This document shows, one piece after another, positions 7,627 to 16,025 of a stretch of 64,000 bases of DNA. The notes under the pieces are model-generated. The model was not told where the DNA came from and made no database searches. It worked only from the letters and a program-made list of their open reading frames with translations. Numbering within the stretch: position 1 is the stretch's first letter; every line of letters starts with the position of its first letter. Origin of the DNA: Zhihengliuella alba (lineage in GTDB: Bacteria > Actinomycetota > Actinomycetes > Actinomycetales > Micrococcaceae); assembly GCF_039538765.1 (NCBI RefSeq), contig NZ_BAABCJ010000002.1:186001-250000 (forward strand), in the 5' to 3' direction. The position numbers and the translations under genes are program-made.

Positions 7627-9299
7627 GACTCTCCTCCGGCTTCCTCGGGCGAGGTGCAGTACCGGGCCGGGTCCGAGGTCCGGCCGTCGTCCCGCACCAT
7701 GACGACCTGGACGCACGTGGGCCCGTCGCCGCGCCGCTCGAGCGTCGCGGTGGCCGTCTGGGAACGACGCTCGGGACCCTGCTCAGTGGCCGTCACGGAG
7801 GACCACAGGTAGAAGTCCCCGTCCTGCGGTTCCGGGTTCCGCCAGGTGAAGGTCACGTTCTCGCCGACCGTCGAGTGCTTGAAGCCGATGACCGAGGGCA
7901 CCACCGAGTCGGAGGCGACGGCGTCCGCCGGTCCCTGGGGCAGCTCGTCGAGCCCCTGTGGATCGCTCCGGGTCCCACCGAGCAGATTGACCACGACGGC
8001 GGCTCCGACGACCATCGCCACGACGATCGCGGCGACGAGGAGCACGGGGAACCGCTGGCGTGGCCCCGCCGCGTCGGCATCCTCTCCCCCGGCCGCAGCG
8101 TCGAAGCGCTGCCCGTACTGCACCGGCCCGGAGCCGTTCCCGGGGTCGCCCGGCTGCGCGTGGGCGGCGAGGTCCTGGTCCTCGCGCCGTGCCCGCGCAC
8201 CGCCGCGGCCGTCCGGGGCGGCATCGGGCCCTGCGCCGGCTCCGGCCCCGACTCCCGTCCCGGGCTCGGCTCCGGCGCGGCGGTCGGCGCGTGGAGCGCC
8301 GCCGTACTGTCCGGGAGCCCCCGGGCTGGTCGGCGGCGCGGCCCGCTCCGGGTCGATCGACCGGACGCTGCGCACCCGGGTGGCGGGGGCGTCGTCGTCC
8401 TCGTCGCCCCACCCCGCGTGCTCGGCGCTGTCGTCGAGGACTTCGATCGGCGTGACGGCCAGGCCGAGCTCCGCCTGGATCCGCTGCAGCGAGCGTGCGA
8501 AGTCGGCAGCGGACCCGAAGCGGGATGTCGGCGACTTCGCCATCGCCACCGCGAGCGCCTGATTCAGCGACTCGGGGGCGTCGTTGCGGGTCAGCGGCTC
8601 CAGCCGCGAATTGGTGATCCGGTGGATCAGCTTGTTCTGCGTATTGTCCGCGCCGGGCCGGACGAACGGCGAGTGCCCCGCCAGCAGTGTGTACACCGTG
8701 GCCCCGAGCGCGTACACGTCCAGCAGGACACCGTCCGCGTTCGGCCCGGCGAAGGCCTCCGGTGCGGACCACGGGATGGACATGCCCACCTCGTCGGAGG
8801 CGGCGCCGATGTTCCCGGAGATGCCGAAGTCGGTCAGTGCCGGCCGGTTGTAGGCCGTGGTGAGGATGTTCGCCGGCTTGATGTCGCGGTGGACGATGCC
8901 GGCCCGGTGCGCCGTCTCCACGGCCGAGGCGATGTGGATGCCGAGCGAGAGCGTCTCGTCCACCCGGAGCGGCCCCTGCCGGTAGCGCACGTCCAGGCTC
9001 GCCCTGGGGCAGTACTCCATCACCAGGTAGGAGCGTCCGTCCGCCGTGACGTCCGCCTGGTAGATCGTGACGATGTTCGGGTGCGAGGACAGCTGGGCCA
9101 TGAGGTTGGCCTCGGACTCGAAGTTCCGACGCGACTCGTCGGTGGTGACGTCCCCGAAGAGGACCTTGATGGCCACCGTGCGGCGGGGCCGCTCCTGCTC
9201 GAAGAGGTAGACGTCGGAGAAACCGCCAGAGCCCAGCTGGCGCACGTAGCTGAAGCCGGGGATCTGCGGCGGGGGCGACGGCGGGCGCTTGCCGGTCAT
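7623..9299 (-). CDS. Membrane Ser/Thr protein kinase with a beta-sandwich-like ectodomain
   Basis: 558 aa. Hanks-type kinase domain at ~15-280: P-loop LGSGGFSDVYLF, VAIKVL lysine, ESEAN glutamate, HRDIKPANIL catalytic loop, TDFGIS (DFG), SAPEAF (APE). A disordered Pro/Gly/Ala region follows, then one TM helix at about 417-438 (VLLVAAIVVAMVVGAAVVVN) and an external domain of ~120 residues with FTWRNPEPQDGDFYLWSSV and two Cys, resembling an FN3 sandwich. Not a PASTA kinase. It likely phosphorylates the FHA partners in the operon and is opposed by the PP2C gene. ATG overlaps the upstream stop (ATGA). This is the kinase expected in PFNA-type clusters. Confidence 0.93.
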   Translation of the reverse strand: MTGKRPPSPPPQIPGFSYVRQLGSGGFSDVYLFEQERPRRTVAIKVLFGDVTTDESRRNFESEANLMAQLSSHPNIVTIYQADVTADGRSYLVMEYCPRASLDVRYRQGPLRVDETLSLGIHIASAVETAHRAGIVHRDIKPANILTTAYNRPALTDFGISGNIGAASDEVGMSIPWSAPEAFAGPNADGVLLDVYALGATVYTLLAGHSPFVRPGADNTQNKLIHRITNSRLEPLTRNDAPESLNQALAVAMAKSPTSRFGSAADFARSLQRIQAELGLAVTPIEVLDDSAEHAGWGDEDDDAPATRVRSVRSIDPERAAPPTSPGAPGQYGGAPRADRRAGAEPGTGVGAGAGAGPDAAPDGRGGARARREDQDLAAHAQPGDPGNGSGPVQYGQRFDAAAGGEDADAAGPRQRFPVLLVAAIVVAMVVGAAVVVNLLGGTRSDPQGLDELPQGPADAVASDSVVPSVIGFKHSTVGENVTFTWRNPEPQDGDFYLWSSVTATEQGPERRSQTATATLERRGDGPTCVQVVMVRDDGRTSDPARYCTSPEEAGGES

Positions 9300-11143
9300 G
9301 GCAGGTCCTCGAACCTGAGGCTCACCCCGTCGCCCAGGTCGGCGATGTCCCCGCTGAGCAGCAGGACGCTCTCGTCCCGTCCCAGTCGGCGCGGCGGGTG
9401 GCCGGAACGGACCAGGACGGTCCCGTTGGTGGCGGCGAGGTCCACGAGCTCGACGTGCCACCCCTCGACCCGCACCTGCACATGGGAGCGCGAGATGTCG
9501 CCGCTGGGGCTGTTCACCTGCATGAGCCGCGGCGTGGGTTCGGACTTGCCCCGGTAGGCGGGCTGACGCCCGACGACCACGGAGCGTGTGAGCTCGTGGA
9601 CGGACTCGTGTGCACCGTCGTTCACCGTCATCCGGCCAAGGGCCGGTCGGAGCACCTGATGTGCGTCGCCACTCAGCTGCGCGCCGCAGACGAAGCAGTT
9701 CGACGACGTCGGCGGGTTGGCATGGCCCTCCGCGCACGCGCGTCCGAGGACGAACTGTCCGGCGTTGGCTCCGGTAACGGTGCCGTGGCTGGTCAGGGTC
9801 AGGCCGTCGTCCGTGGCCGACGAGTTCGCGGCCGGCGCGGGCTCGGCGATCGAGCTGCGCATGATGGTCTCGCCGTCGTGGTCCGCATCGGCGGGCCCCT
9901 CCGCGGGCTCCTTTGCAGCGGACTCCTCTGCGGTGGGGGCTGGCCGGGGCGTCGGCGGTGCCGGACGGGACGGTGGCGTCGAGCTCGCCGCGGCTCCGGG
10001 CTGCGGGCCGGTGCGCCAAGGCACCGAGTCGATCAGGCCGGCCTCGGGCGCACGGGAGGCCGCCCCGGGAGTCCGGGACCGAGCCGATGCCGATTCCGCC
10101 GGTTCCGGACGCGGCGAGTCCGGACGCGCCCACGGCGGTGCGGTCGGCGGCGTCGACGGCACGCCGGGGACCTCGACGCGCGTGTCAGCGTGGCCACGCG
10201 CGGAGGATCCTGCCCGTCCGGAGGACTCGGCCCCTTCCTTGGATTCAGTGATGGAGCCACTGCCCGACGTCGCGGCGGCGGCCGAAGGCGAGAGAATCGT
10301 GTCATCGTGGTCGGCATCCGCCGCGGCGGCCTCGGCGACGGCGACGGCCGACGGCTGGTCGTCGGGTGCCATTGGATGGTCATCGGGGACCGAGGACTCG
10401 TCACCCACCCGGGTCTCCGGTTCCTCCGGGGCGAACACGGGTTCGGGCGAGGACACGGGCTCGGGCTCAGCTTCAGCGGTCTCCGGTGCCGCATTGGACT
10501 CGGCCCCAGTGGGCTCGACTTCAGCGGCCTCCGGCGCCGCATTGGACTCAGCCCCAGTGGATTCGGCCCCGGCGGACTCGGCCCCCGTGGACTCGGCCCC
10601 AGTGGACGTCATGACCGGGGCGACGTCGGCGGTGGCCGCCTCGCTCGCCGTCGTCGGAGCGCCCTGGCCGGGCGTCGCCGTGCGCAGGCTGCCGACGCGC
10701 ACGATGCCCTCCGAGATCGGCCACCAGTCGGCAGCACCGCTGCCGTCGCCGACACCACCGGGCGCGCCGGGGATCGGCGCCAGGTTCCAGCTGTCCGCGG
10801 GACGGAAACGCCGCTCCTGCCACGTCGCGACGTCCTCGCCGCTCGCGTCCTCGGTCGTTTCGCCGGCGCCGGCGTGGGAGACGGCATGCAGGAGGAATCC
10901 CCCGCGGACCACCACATGCGGGGCCCGCTCGCGGGAGACCACGGCGAAGGGCGGCATGCGGTCGATCTGGAGCTCTGCGGCGGTCATCAGCGCCGACAGC
11001 AGCGAACCGACCGTGGCGTCCGGCCGCGCCGCGACGGCCCACAGGTGCTGGACCTGAGCCCGGTCGGCGTCGGCCGGGAGCAGGACCACGTGGTTCGGGC
11101 GGATCAGGGCGAAGAGCTCGCCCGGCGTGTACTCGAGTTCCAT
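9296..11143 (-). CDS. FHA-domain protein with zinc-ribbon-like motif and low-complexity linker
   Basis: 615 aa. The N-terminal ~130 residues (MELEYTPGELFALIRPNHVV...) form a domain I do not recognise. A long acidic, Ala/Glu/Pro-rich linker (~160-460) follows and includes imperfect TGAES pentapeptide repeats. A small metal-binding motif (CAEGHANPPTSSNCFVCG, about 470-487) comes before a C-terminal FHA domain (~510-613: VVGRQPAYRGK..., SGDISRSHVQV, LAATNGTVL) with the key R, S-R-S-H and N residues. Probably a cytoplasmic adaptor binding phosphorylated operon products. Its ATG overlaps the phosphatase stop (TGATG). Confidence 0.85.
   Translation of the reverse strand: MELEYTPGELFALIRPNHVVLLPADADRAQVQHLWAVAARPDATVGSLLSALMTAAELQIDRMPPFAVVSRERAPHVVVRGGFLLHAVSHAGAGETTEDASGEDVATWQERRFRPADSWNLAPIPGAPGGVGDGSGAADWWPISEGIVRVGSLRTATPGQGAPTTASEAATADVAPVMTSTGAESTGAESAGAESTGAESNAAPEAAEVEPTGAESNAAPETAEAEPEPVSSPEPVFAPEEPETRVGDESSVPDDHPMAPDDQPSAVAVAEAAAADADHDDTILSPSAAAATSGSGSITESKEGAESSGRAGSSARGHADTRVEVPGVPSTPPTAPPWARPDSPRPEPAESASARSRTPGAASRAPEAGLIDSVPWRTGPQPGAAASSTPPSRPAPPTPRPAPTAEESAAKEPAEGPADADHDGETIMRSSIAEPAPAANSSATDDGLTLTSHGTVTGANAGQFVLGRACAEGHANPPTSSNCFVCGAQLSGDAHQVLRPALGRMTVNDGAHESVHELTRSVVVGRQPAYRGKSEPTPRLMQVNSPSGDISRSHVQVRVEGWHVELVDLAATNGTVLVRSGHPPRRLGRDESVLLLSGDIADLGDGVSLRFEDLP
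10493..10612. repeat. 15-bp coding tandem repeats in the FHA/zinc-ribbon gene
   Basis: Repeated CCCAGTGGACTCGGC-like units encode TGAES pentapeptides and two longer NAAPE/AEVEPTGAES blocks. Unit lengths are multiples of three, so copy-number changes would keep the frame. Confidence 0.6.
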
Positions 11144-12249
11144 CAGGCACTCCCCCGGTCGTCGGTGGTGCGGTGCGGGCTCTGCCGGGCACCGCGTTCC
11201 GCCGGGGTGCCGCCCGCAGTGGGCTGCCCGGCGCCGAAGAGACTGACGCCCGGCTCGGTCGTGGTGCTGTCCGCCTCGGTCTGCCGGCGGGGCCGGGTGT
11301 CCACGTGCGAATCGTCGGGGTGGCCGGCGACCGCGTCGACGACGATCACGGAGACGTTGTCCCGCCCGCCGTTGCGCAGCGCGGCCTGCACGAGCTCGTC
11401 CACCGCGTCCTGGGCCGAGGGGAACCGCTCGAGGCTGCTCTGGATGTCGCCGTCGCGCACCTCGCCGCTGAGTCCGTCCGAGCAGATCAAGAGCCGGTCG
11501 CCGATCTCGACGGGCATCATCCAGAATTCGGGGCGGGGGTCGTCCCCCGCGCCGAGGGCGCGCGTGATGACGTTGCGGCGTGGGTGCACGATCGCCTGCT
11601 CCAGGCTGATCTCGCCGCTGTCGACCAGCATCTGGACCTCGGAGTGGTCCACGCTGACCTGCGCGAGCCTCCCGTGCGAGTAGCGGTAGGTGCGCGAGTC
11701 GCCGACGTTGAAGACAAGCCAGTGGGGCCTGCCCTCGTGCTCGACGACGGCGGCCCCGGCGAGCGTGGTCCCGGCGCGTTCGCTGGCCGCCTCGCGGATG
11801 GCGAGATCCGCCTGCCCCATGAGCCGGTGGATGTCCTCGGGGGCGAGTCGGCCCTCGGCGGCGCGGTAGCCGGCCGCGAGGGTCTCGACGCAGACGCGGC
11901 TGGCGACCTCACCGGCCTCATGGCCGCCCATGCCGTCGGCGACGGCGAACAGGGTCTCGGCGGCCAGGAGGGAGTCCTCATTGAGCTCGCGACGCAGTCC
12001 GCGGTCCGTGGCGAAACCGTGGACGAAGCGGACGGGGGTCGACGCCGCCGCGTCCGCGGCCTCCGACGCGGCGGCGTCTATCGCCGCGCTGTCGAGGGGT
12101 GCCGTCGCGGGCGACGCGCCGGAGTGCGCTGCACTCGGGGGCGCGGCCGGCGTCTCTCCCGGACGTCGGTCGGCCGAGCCGCCGTCGGCCGGGCCCCGAT
12201 CGGCGGCTCCGTGCTCTGCACCGCCGCGGGCGGCTGGTCCGGGATTCAC
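11143..12249 (-). CDS. PP2C-family Ser/Thr protein phosphatase (PstP-like)
   Basis: 368 aa, Mn/Mg-dependent phosphatase likely to reverse the kinase encoded two genes downstream. After ~115 Ala/Pro-rich residues the PP2C core shows DRGLRRELNEDSLLA, FAVADGMGGHEAGEVAS (metal DGMGG), FNVGDSRTYRY, LLICSDGLSGEV and NGGRDNVSVIVV: all metal-binding Asp positions are intact. Unlike mycobacterial PstP it shows no C-terminal TM, so it should be cytosolic. Start chosen as GTG 12249 because it overlaps the stop of the upstream gene (GTGA). Confidence 0.93.
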   Translation of the reverse strand: MNPGPAARGGAEHGAADRGPADGGSADRRPGETPAAPPSAAHSGASPATAPLDSAAIDAAASEAADAAASTPVRFVHGFATDRGLRRELNEDSLLAAETLFAVADGMGGHEAGEVASRVCVETLAAGYRAAEGRLAPEDIHRLMGQADLAIREAASERAGTTLAGAAVVEHEGRPHWLVFNVGDSRTYRYSHGRLAQVSVDHSEVQMLVDSGEISLEQAIVHPRRNVITRALGAGDDPRPEFWMMPVEIGDRLLICSDGLSGEVRDGDIQSSLERFPSAQDAVDELVQAALRNGGRDNVSVIVVDAVAGHPDDSHVDTRPRRQTEADSTTTEPGVSLFGAGQPTAGGTPAERGARQSPHRTTDDRGSA

Positions 12250-13499
12250 GCGCGCTCGACCTTGAAGTATCGATCGCCGAGCCAGACCGTGTCCCCGACG
12301 GCCGCCTTGACCGGCTGCCCCGCCTCGAGCACACGACGCTCGCCGCCGGCATCGGACACGGCGGAGCCGTTGGTGGAGCCGCGGTCGGTCACCCACACCC
12401 CGTTGGCGGCGGCCTGCACCAACAGGTGCGTCTTCGACACGGAGCGGCCGATGTCGGCGAGGCTGAAGAGGTCCGCGACCTCGTCTCCCACCGCGGAGGG
12501 GTTGCGTCCGATCAGGAGGGACTCCTCGATGACGGCCGTCTGGCCGTCATCGAACACGAGGCGCGTCGCCGACGGCTCGGTGCGGCGGAACTGGGTCTGC
12601 TGGACGGCGTCGTCCGGGTGCTCCCCCGGCGCCGCCGACGCTCCCACGGGGGCAGCGGCGGCCGGCGACGCGGTCTGATGCTGTCCGGTCGTGGGGCTCC
12701 AGGCGACGGGCGCGGGGGCCTCGGTCGCCCGGGCGGGAGCCGCCGGCACTGCGGCGGCCTCGCCCACGACGGAGGGCTCCACATACTCGTTCGAGGGGGC
12801 GTGCCCGTTCGAGGGGGCGTGGTCATGCGCGGCAGCGGGGGCCGGCCCGGCGGAGGCGGACGACGCGTACGCGTCCTCGCCGCGCCCTGCACTCGGGCGT
12901 CCCGGCACTTCGCTGATGAGCTCGGAGAAGTCGCGGACGGACTCGTCCGGCAGGGGCGCGTTCGCGACCGGCATCCCGAGGGGCGCGAACGCCACAGGGC
13001 CGAAGAGGCCGCCCGTGGCGAGCGGGTCGCGGCCGGCGCGGACGTCCATCATGAGGGTGCGGGCGACTTTGTCGTGCCAGCCCTGACGCTGGTGGTTCGG
13101 GTCCCACAGGTTGGACACGACGATCAGGATCGGCCCGATGAGCGGCACGATCCCGGCGAGACCGATGATGAGCCGCCGCACGAACGTCTTGCCCCACCCG
13201 GGGGCGAAGCCGTCCTCGTCGGTGGTCCGGAGCCCGAGGGCCACGTTGCCGACGGTCTTGCCGCGCGTGGCCTCCCACCACCACTGGAAGACGCCGTACG
13301 CCAGGCAGATCAGGCCCGCCAGCGCGAGCTGGCCGGAGACCTGCCCGAGTGTCTCGGGGGCCGCCACCACGTGCTGCAGCTGCGGCGCGAGGGCAGCACC
13401 GAAGGCGCCGCCGACGACGGCGACGGGTACCGCGTCCAGCAGCCACGCCCCCAAACGCTGGGCTGCTGAGGCGTTGACCAGGTGCATCGCTTTCGACAC
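12246..13499 (-). CDS. RDD-family membrane protein fused to a C-terminal FHA domain
   Basis: 417 aa. The N-terminal RDD domain (~10-150) has three hydrophobic segments, with NASAAQRLGAWLLDAVPVAV, TRGKTVGNVALGLRT and the NLWDPNHQRQGWHDKVART ending typical of RDD proteins. A disordered Ala/Pro linker follows, then FHA (~315-415: SLLIGRNPSA, IGRSVSKTHLLV, VTDRGSTNGSAV). It is a membrane-tethered phosphothreonine reader. GTG start with AAGGAG six bases upstream; the gene begins 3 nt after the transglutaminase-like gene's stop. Confidence 0.9.
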   Translation of the reverse strand: MSKAMHLVNASAAQRLGAWLLDAVPVAVVGGAFGAALAPQLQHVVAAPETLGQVSGQLALAGLICLAYGVFQWWWEATRGKTVGNVALGLRTTDEDGFAPGWGKTFVRRLIIGLAGIVPLIGPILIVVSNLWDPNHQRQGWHDKVARTLMMDVRAGRDPLATGGLFGPVAFAPLGMPVANAPLPDESVRDFSELISEVPGRPSAGRGEDAYASSASAGPAPAAAHDHAPSNGHAPSNEYVEPSVVGEAAAVPAAPARATEAPAPVAWSPTTGQHQTASPAAAAPVGASAAPGEHPDDAVQQTQFRRTEPSATRLVFDDGQTAVIEESLLIGRNPSAVGDEVADLFSLADIGRSVSKTHLLVQAAANGVWVTDRGSTNGSAVSDAGGERRVLEAGQPVKAAVGDTVWLGDRYFKVERA

Positions 13500-13502
13500 T
13501 CA

Positions 13503-16025
13503 CTACTCCTTCGGTGCGTCTGCGTTTACTTTACGGACCCGGGTGCTGTTTCCACCATGCGAGGCCCCGCCGCGGCGAGTGCTCGCGCCGCGGCCCGGCA
13601 CGGGCAGCGTCTCTGTGGTGCGGCGCCACCAGTCGCCGAGACGCTCCGCGATCGGCCCGCCTGCGGCCCGCGCCGCCGCCTGGCGCTCGGCCATCCGCGT
13701 GGCCGCGTCGTGCAGGAGCGACCGCGGCGAGTACTTGGCGCGCTGGCGCTGCCAGAAGCCCAGCGGCTCCGTCATCGAGCGCAACTGCCCGTCGACGTCG
13801 TCCCAGTACCGGGCGACCTCCTCCTCGGAGGGCTCCTCGGCGCCGAACGTGGCCCGGTCGGCCCGCGCGGCGAGAGCCGCCACGGACAGGCCCGCCGCGG
13901 GGAAACCGGCCGTCAGCGCTGCGGCGGACTCGCGACGGGTCGCCCCGACGGCCGGCACCACACCGAGGTCGGCCGCCTGGCTGAGGACCTCGTGCCAGCC
14001 TCCGCCGAGCCGCTCGGAGCCGGTCCCGAGCGCGAACCGGCGCCGGCGCCGGCGCAGTTTGAGGGCAGCGATCAGCAGCAGCGGCGCCATGAGCAGCAGC
14101 AGCGTGCCGAGCGAGATGCCCACCACGAGGATCACCGTGCCCCAGCGCTCCCAGAACGTGAGCGGCTCGTTCTCCGTGTCCTGCGGCTCGGGCGCGGTCT
14201 CCGGCGGGAGGTCTGCCTCGTCCTGCGCGGGCGGCGGCGGCTGCAGTACCTGCGGCTGCGGCACCGACTTCGGCTCCTGCTCGGGCGGAGTGGGCTGCTG
14301 GTCCTCGTCGGGCGTGGGGTCGAAGGCCACCCAGCCGTACTCCTCGAAGGCGATCTCCACCCACGCGTGCACGTCCGATCCGGTGATCGCCACGGGCTCG
14401 CCGGGCGCGTACTCCTCCGGGTAGAAGCCCATGACCACGCGCGCCGGCATGCCCTGCTCGCGGGCCATGAGGGCCATGGCGACGGCGTACTGCTCGTCGT
14501 CGCCGATCATGTCCTCGGCGTCGAGCAGCTGGGTCAGCCGTCCGGCGCCGTGGCCGGAGAGCGACGGCACCTGCCCCTCCGTGCCGTTGGAGAAGTAGCC
14601 GCCGGTCTTGAGCGCGGCCTCGAGGTTCCGGGCCCGCCCGAAGTCGTCGGCGGCGGTGCCCACGAATTCCGGCGCGGTGGCGGTCACCGCGGGAGGGACG
14701 TTCAGCAGCTCGGGCATCCGCTCCTCGCTGAAGTGCGCCTCGGCCAGCTGCTCGTCGCTGGGCCGCGCCGGGAGCAGGACCCGGGCGCTGTAGGTGTCGC
14801 CCTCGCGCAGGCCGGTGGTGCTGAGGGCCGTCTCGAGCTCGTCGTTGTAGAACAGCGAGCGGGAGAGCCGCTCGGATCCGTCGCCGGAGACCTCCAGCCC
14901 GGCGAGCTTGCCGCCGCCGGGCAGCCACACGCCGTCGTACCCCTCGATCTCGATCTCGAGCGTCCCCGTCTCCCGACCCTCCGCGGCGGTGCCGGTCCGG
15001 ATGTCCGTGGTGTCGCCCACGGGCGCGAAGTTGCCCGCGGAGGAGGGGTCCACGTTGAGCACCATGCCGTTGTAGGAGCCGAGGGCCGCCAGGCGGACCC
15101 GCCGCCCCTCCGGGAGCCCCTCGACCGTGAACAGGGGCTCGTCGGCCATGTCCTTCACGTACCGGCGGAAGTTCGTCAGCGGGCTCGGGTAGTCGTACAG
15201 GTCGACGGGCGGGTCGACGGCGTCGCGCAGCACCTGCCGCGGGGTCTCCCCCGCCAGCCAGGGCGCGGCCACGGCCGTGAGGCCGGCGGCGACGGCGAGG
15301 ACGGCCGCGCCGCCCACGACCCGGCGCACGACGGCGCTGCCCGCCACCGTGCCCCAGCGGCCCGTCGTGGCCCCTGCCGTCTCGCCCACCGGGTCGGAAC
15401 CGGCGAGCCGGCCGGCGCTGACGCGGTTCAGGCGGTGGCGCCAGGCCAGCCAGCCGACGACGATCGCGGTGAACGCCAGGCCGCGCAGCAGCGGCAGCGG
15501 CACGTCCTGCGTGCCGAAGACGATGCCGACCACGTACATGGCCAGCAGCGGGATCAGGGTCCAGAACGGCGAGATCCGGCGCCAGGCCAGCAGGCCCGCG
15601 ACGAAGGAGGACAGCAGCGCCGAGAGGAACGCGACCACCAGGACGCCGCCCAGGGCGCCGACGGGCGGCGCGACCGTGAGCATGTCCTTCCAGGACAGTG
15701 CGACGCCGGTGATCAGGGTGCGCAGTGAGTCGAGGGTGGGCAGCGCGCCGGCGAATGCCTCGCGCGGAGTGGCCAGCGGCGTGCCGAGCACCAGGTAGGC
15801 CAGGAGCAGGAGCCCGGCCGTGGTCCAGAAGCCGAGCCGGTAGTGGTGGCGGGCCCACGCCAGGCCGAGCCCGGCGGCCAGTCCGCCGAACGCGGCGAGC
15901 AGGAACTGAGCGCTGCCGCCGTATGCGTCGAACAGGCCCAGCAGGCCCAGCGCCAGCGCCGCGCCGATGCAGACGGCGTCGATCGCATAGCGCCGCCCGG
16001 TCATCGCCTCGGGGTATCCGCTCAT
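13503..16025 (-). CDS. Transglutaminase-like (TgpA-type) membrane protein lacking the catalytic Cys
   Basis: 840 aa. About six N-terminal TM helices (residues ~15-215) come first, then a large external region carrying the transglutaminase-like core (~500-580), a TM helix near 628-655 (TVILVVGISLGTLLLLMAPL) and a cytoplasmic C-terminal domain of DUF4129 character. The core reads GDDEQYAVAMALMAREQG, GSDVHAWVEI and WVAFDPTPDE: His and Asp of the triad are present, but the position of the nucleophilic Cys (G-x-C-E-x-Y-A) holds Asp (D510). So it is probably a binding or scaffold domain. Translationally coupled (ATGA) to the DUF58 gene, its usual partner. Confidence 0.9.
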   Translation of the reverse strand: MSGYPEAMTGRRYAIDAVCIGAALALGLLGLFDAYGGSAQFLLAAFGGLAAGLGLAWARHHYRLGFWTTAGLLLLAYLVLGTPLATPREAFAGALPTLDSLRTLITGVALSWKDMLTVAPPVGALGGVLVVAFLSALLSSFVAGLLAWRRISPFWTLIPLLAMYVVGIVFGTQDVPLPLLRGLAFTAIVVGWLAWRHRLNRVSAGRLAGSDPVGETAGATTGRWGTVAGSAVVRRVVGGAAVLAVAAGLTAVAAPWLAGETPRQVLRDAVDPPVDLYDYPSPLTNFRRYVKDMADEPLFTVEGLPEGRRVRLAALGSYNGMVLNVDPSSAGNFAPVGDTTDIRTGTAAEGRETGTLEIEIEGYDGVWLPGGGKLAGLEVSGDGSERLSRSLFYNDELETALSTTGLREGDTYSARVLLPARPSDEQLAEAHFSEERMPELLNVPPAVTATAPEFVGTAADDFGRARNLEAALKTGGYFSNGTEGQVPSLSGHGAGRLTQLLDAEDMIGDDEQYAVAMALMAREQGMPARVVMGFYPEEYAPGEPVAITGSDVHAWVEIAFEEYGWVAFDPTPDEDQQPTPPEQEPKSVPQPQVLQPPPPAQDEADLPPETAPEPQDTENEPLTFWERWGTVILVVGISLGTLLLLMAPLLLIAALKLRRRRRRFALGTGSERLGGGWHEVLSQAADLGVVPAVGATRRESAAALTAGFPAAGLSVAALAARADRATFGAEEPSEEEVARYWDDVDGQLRSMTEPLGFWQRQRAKYSPRSLLHDAATRMAERQAAARAAGGPIAERLGDWWRRTTETLPVPGRGASTRRGGASHGGNSTRVRKVNADAPKE

